DNA of 64,000 bases, from contig NZ_PPEI02000004.1 in the NCBI RefSeq assembly GCF_002899895.1, positions 426,894-490,893 on the forward strand, given 5' to 3'. The first letter of the stretch is position 1, and each line of letters begins with the position of its first letter. Below the pieces are notes generated by a model. The model was not told the origin of the DNA, searched no databases, and saw only the letters and a program-made list of their open reading frames with translations. A program made the position numbers and the translations under genes. Below are positions 62,607 through 64,000 of the stretch, one piece after another. Source of the DNA: Chryseobacterium oncorhynchi. Its GTDB lineage: Bacteria > Bacteroidota > Bacteroidia > Flavobacteriales > Weeksellaceae.

Positions 62607-63127
62607 TGTTGATCCGATCTATAATATTACTAACCTATTTTCTTTTATCTGGTATATTGTATTCCCAGACAACCCCCTCTATATCGTTACCCATTGTTAC
62701 TTTAATGGATATTGAACCATCGGGAAATATTAGCGTAAGTTTTACGGCCCCCACAGAAGCAGGAAGAGCTCTTAATAATCCAACATCCAATACATCAAAA
62801 TGGATTAATTATACCTCTGCCATTGCCCCAGCAGGAGCTACCAGAAGAATAACAGCATCCGTAAATCCAGTTATTCCGGGAGTTAATATAAGATTACAGG
62901 CCGGAGCCGCTTCCGGAGCAGGAGGAGGAACATTGGGCTCGTCCTCAGGGCAGGTAACCCTTACCACTACACCTATAACGATCATCAGTGGTATTGGAGG
63001 TGCTTATACCGGAAATGGAGCTAATAATGGGCACAATATTACTATTTCTCTGGTTCCGGGTTCTTATAATAATATAACAACACAGACAAATACGATAGTT
63101 ACAATCACCTATACTATTACAGAATAA
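62603..63127 (+). CDS. Small secreted protein, subunit-like, paralogue B
   Basis: 174 residues (ATG at 62603 overlaps the preceding stop by 4 bases, ATGA; a second ATG is at 62606). A signal peptide ends at 'SGILYSQ'. It is a clear paralogue of the gene at 58390: 'VTLMDIEPSGNISVSFTAPT', 'IPGVNIRLQAGAASGAGGGT', 'ISGIGGAYTGNGANNGHN' and the final strand 'VTITYTITE'. It is shorter and lacks the insert before the last strand. Translation is coupled to the barrel protein, so it may be a minor or tip-type subunit while paralogue A is the abundant one (inference). Confidence 0.75.
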   Translation: MMLIRSIILLTYFLLSGILYSQTTPSISLPIVTLMDIEPSGNISVSFTAPTEAGRALNNPTSNTSKWINYTSAIAPAGATRRITASVNPVIPGVNIRLQAGAASGAGGGTLGSSSGQVTLTTTPITIISGIGGAYTGNGANNGHNITISLVPGSYNNITTQTNTIVTITYTITE

Positions 63128-63136
63128 AATTGAAGT

Positions 63137-63712
63137 ATGAAGATCAATAGTCGCTTTCTCAAAAAAATACTCTTTAAAAAACATCTATACATTATTCCTT
63201 TAATGATGAGTAGCTATGTGGAAATGGAAGCGCAAACATTAAATGTTAGTGGAAGTAATTGGGTGGTAAGTGTACCTACTATTACTGAAGCAGGGACTAA
63301 TTATGCGGGGACCTATCAAAGCAGTGATACTCTATTAACACTCTCAGGGTTATTACCGGGATCATTTCTAAATCTGCTGTCTGGCGGAGCTGCTAAGATC
63401 AGTATGCATTATATTCCTACTGCCTGGAATAATTCGTTGCGTCTTTATGCAAAAAGGAGTGGTGGAACGACAAGCATAGGTGGTGTTTGTGTTCTTTGTA
63501 CCGCTACCATCAATGGTGGAACTACCTACATAGAAATCCCACAGGGAGTAGATGCAACATTTTTAACCATAAATTTCGCCGGAGTTCTAGGACTTGGTAA
63601 TAGCGTTTCTTTTTCTGGTATTAATACACAATTACAGATAAGCGGAGTTTCTGTAACAATTCCTGCTACAAGCTATAATGCTAAATTAGTTTTTACAATA
63701 GGCCCAAATTAA
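63137..63712 (+). CDS. Small secreted protein, third component of the operon
   Basis: 191 residues. The N-terminus is unusually long and basic (MKINSRFLKKILFKKHLY) before a hydrophobic core (IIPLMMSSYVEMEAQ), presumably a signal peptide ending at 'MEAQ'. The mature protein is Ser/Gly/Thr-rich and beta-predicted, with a Cys pair 'GGVCVLCTATINGG' and a last strand 'YNAKLVFTIGPN' like the ends of the two subunit-like paralogues. It starts 9 bases after the previous stop codon. It is probably a further surface component; I do not recognise the family. Confidence 0.7.
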   Translation: MKINSRFLKKILFKKHLYIIPLMMSSYVEMEAQTLNVSGSNWVVSVPTITEAGTNYAGTYQSSDTLLTLSGLLPGSFLNLLSGGAAKISMHYIPTAWNNSLRLYAKRSGGTTSIGGVCVLCTATINGGTTYIEIPQGVDATFLTINFAGVLGLGNSVSFSGINTQLQISGVSVTIPATSYNAKLVFTIGPN

Positions 63713-63879
63713 AAATATTTAATTGTATAGGTAAGATTCCTCCTTATATCAAGACAGGAAGCATTATGATTCAGCATTAGTGTATAGTTACAGTTATGCA
63801 GATCAAATGATTGCTTTTATTTATCTAGTAATGGTGTATGTGTATATGTATGTATCTCTCAAAGTATATAACAAAAAAA

Positions 63880-63906
63880 AATCCTTTATCGTAATGATAA
63901 AGGATT
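63880..63906 (-). terminator. Terminator of the rRNA operon
   Basis: A perfect 11-bp stem (63880-63890 with 63896-63906), 5-base loop; on the minus strand a T run follows. It lies about 17 bases beyond the 3' end of the 5S rRNA gene. The same structure could also end the plus-strand operon. Confidence 0.85.
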
Positions 63907-63923
63907 TTAAAAATAAAATAAAA

Positions 63924-64000
63924 ACTGGCGGCGGCCTACTCTCCCGCGTTAGCAGTACCATCGGCGCTGGTGGGCTTAACTTCTGTGTTCGGAATGGGAA
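63924..64000 (-). rRNA. rrf: 5S ribosomal RNA (3' part)
   Basis: The plus strand reads actggcggcggcctactctc and later ggtgggcttaacttctgtgt, the reverse complement of the 3' two thirds of a bacterial 5S rRNA (conserved CCGAAC loop and the GAAGTTAAGCCC segment). The gene continues past the window, so a 16S-23S-5S operon on the minus strand lies to the right. The exact 3' end may differ by one or two bases. Confidence 0.93.

Noticed and set aside
63137-63712. Membrane protein, because of the long hydrophobic N-terminus
   Set aside because: Only one hydrophobic segment, followed by a plausible cleavage site and a secreted-type beta-rich body, so a signal peptide is more likely.

Overview
The window looks like chromosomal DNA of a Flavobacteriia member of the Bacteroidota, most probably Chryseobacterium or a close Weeksellaceae relative. 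This is inferred from the AT-rich composition, many TAnnTTTG promoter elements just upstream of genes, type IX secretion (T9SS) C-terminal sorting domains, two SusC/SusD pairs, the DUF4252/GIN genes behind an ECF sigma factor, a GlmU-related nucleotidyltransferase of the Bacteroidota type and a type B L31. No plasmid, prophage or insertion-sequence genes are seen.

Layout. 1-7.0 kb (+): end of a very large T9SS type B surface protein, a small secreted protein, then three related secreted proteins of unknown function with trmB inserted among them. 7.1-8.9 kb (-): ribosomal genes rplM-rpsI-rpsB. 9.3-20.3 kb: DUF3667 membrane protein, a fused B12-dependent acyl-CoA mutase (IcmF) with an adjoining lipoprotein, a Dph6-like ATPase, a serine hydrolase, a PadR regulator with its membrane partner, a 2H phosphoesterase and ruvC. 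20.3-28.8 kb: two secreted M43 metalloproteases on the minus strand bracket four plus-strand genes. Two of these are a DUF4407 membrane protein and a protease that joins a Clp-type ATPase to an FtsH-type (M41) peptidase. 29-36 kb (-): guaB, an ECF sigma/anti-sigma/DUF4252 operon, a GlmU-like gene and rpmE2. 35.8-40.2 kb (+): a beta-helix lipoprotein, a MazG-like gene, aroA and two small secreted proteins.

40.3-58.2 kb is rich in secreted phosphoesterases and SusCD uptake genes: a PI-PLC-like lipoprotein, a GDPD-alkaline phosphatase fusion downstream of one SusCD pair (-), and a phosphocholine-type phospholipase C downstream of another SusCD pair (+). In both SusCD loci a hairpin separates susD from the hydrolase gene. 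I infer that these loci release and import head groups or phosphate from phospholipids.

58.4-63.7 kb (+) is the strongest candidate for an undescribed system: a tight five-gene operon. It encodes two paralogous small secreted proteins, a two-domain chaperone-like protein, a 911-residue outer-membrane barrel protein laid out like an usher (N-terminal Ig-like domains, barrel, C-terminal beta-sandwich domains) and a third small secreted protein. It resembles a chaperone-usher fibre system in organisation, without sequence similarity that I can recognise. The window ends in the 3' part of a 5S rRNA gene of a minus-strand rRNA operon.
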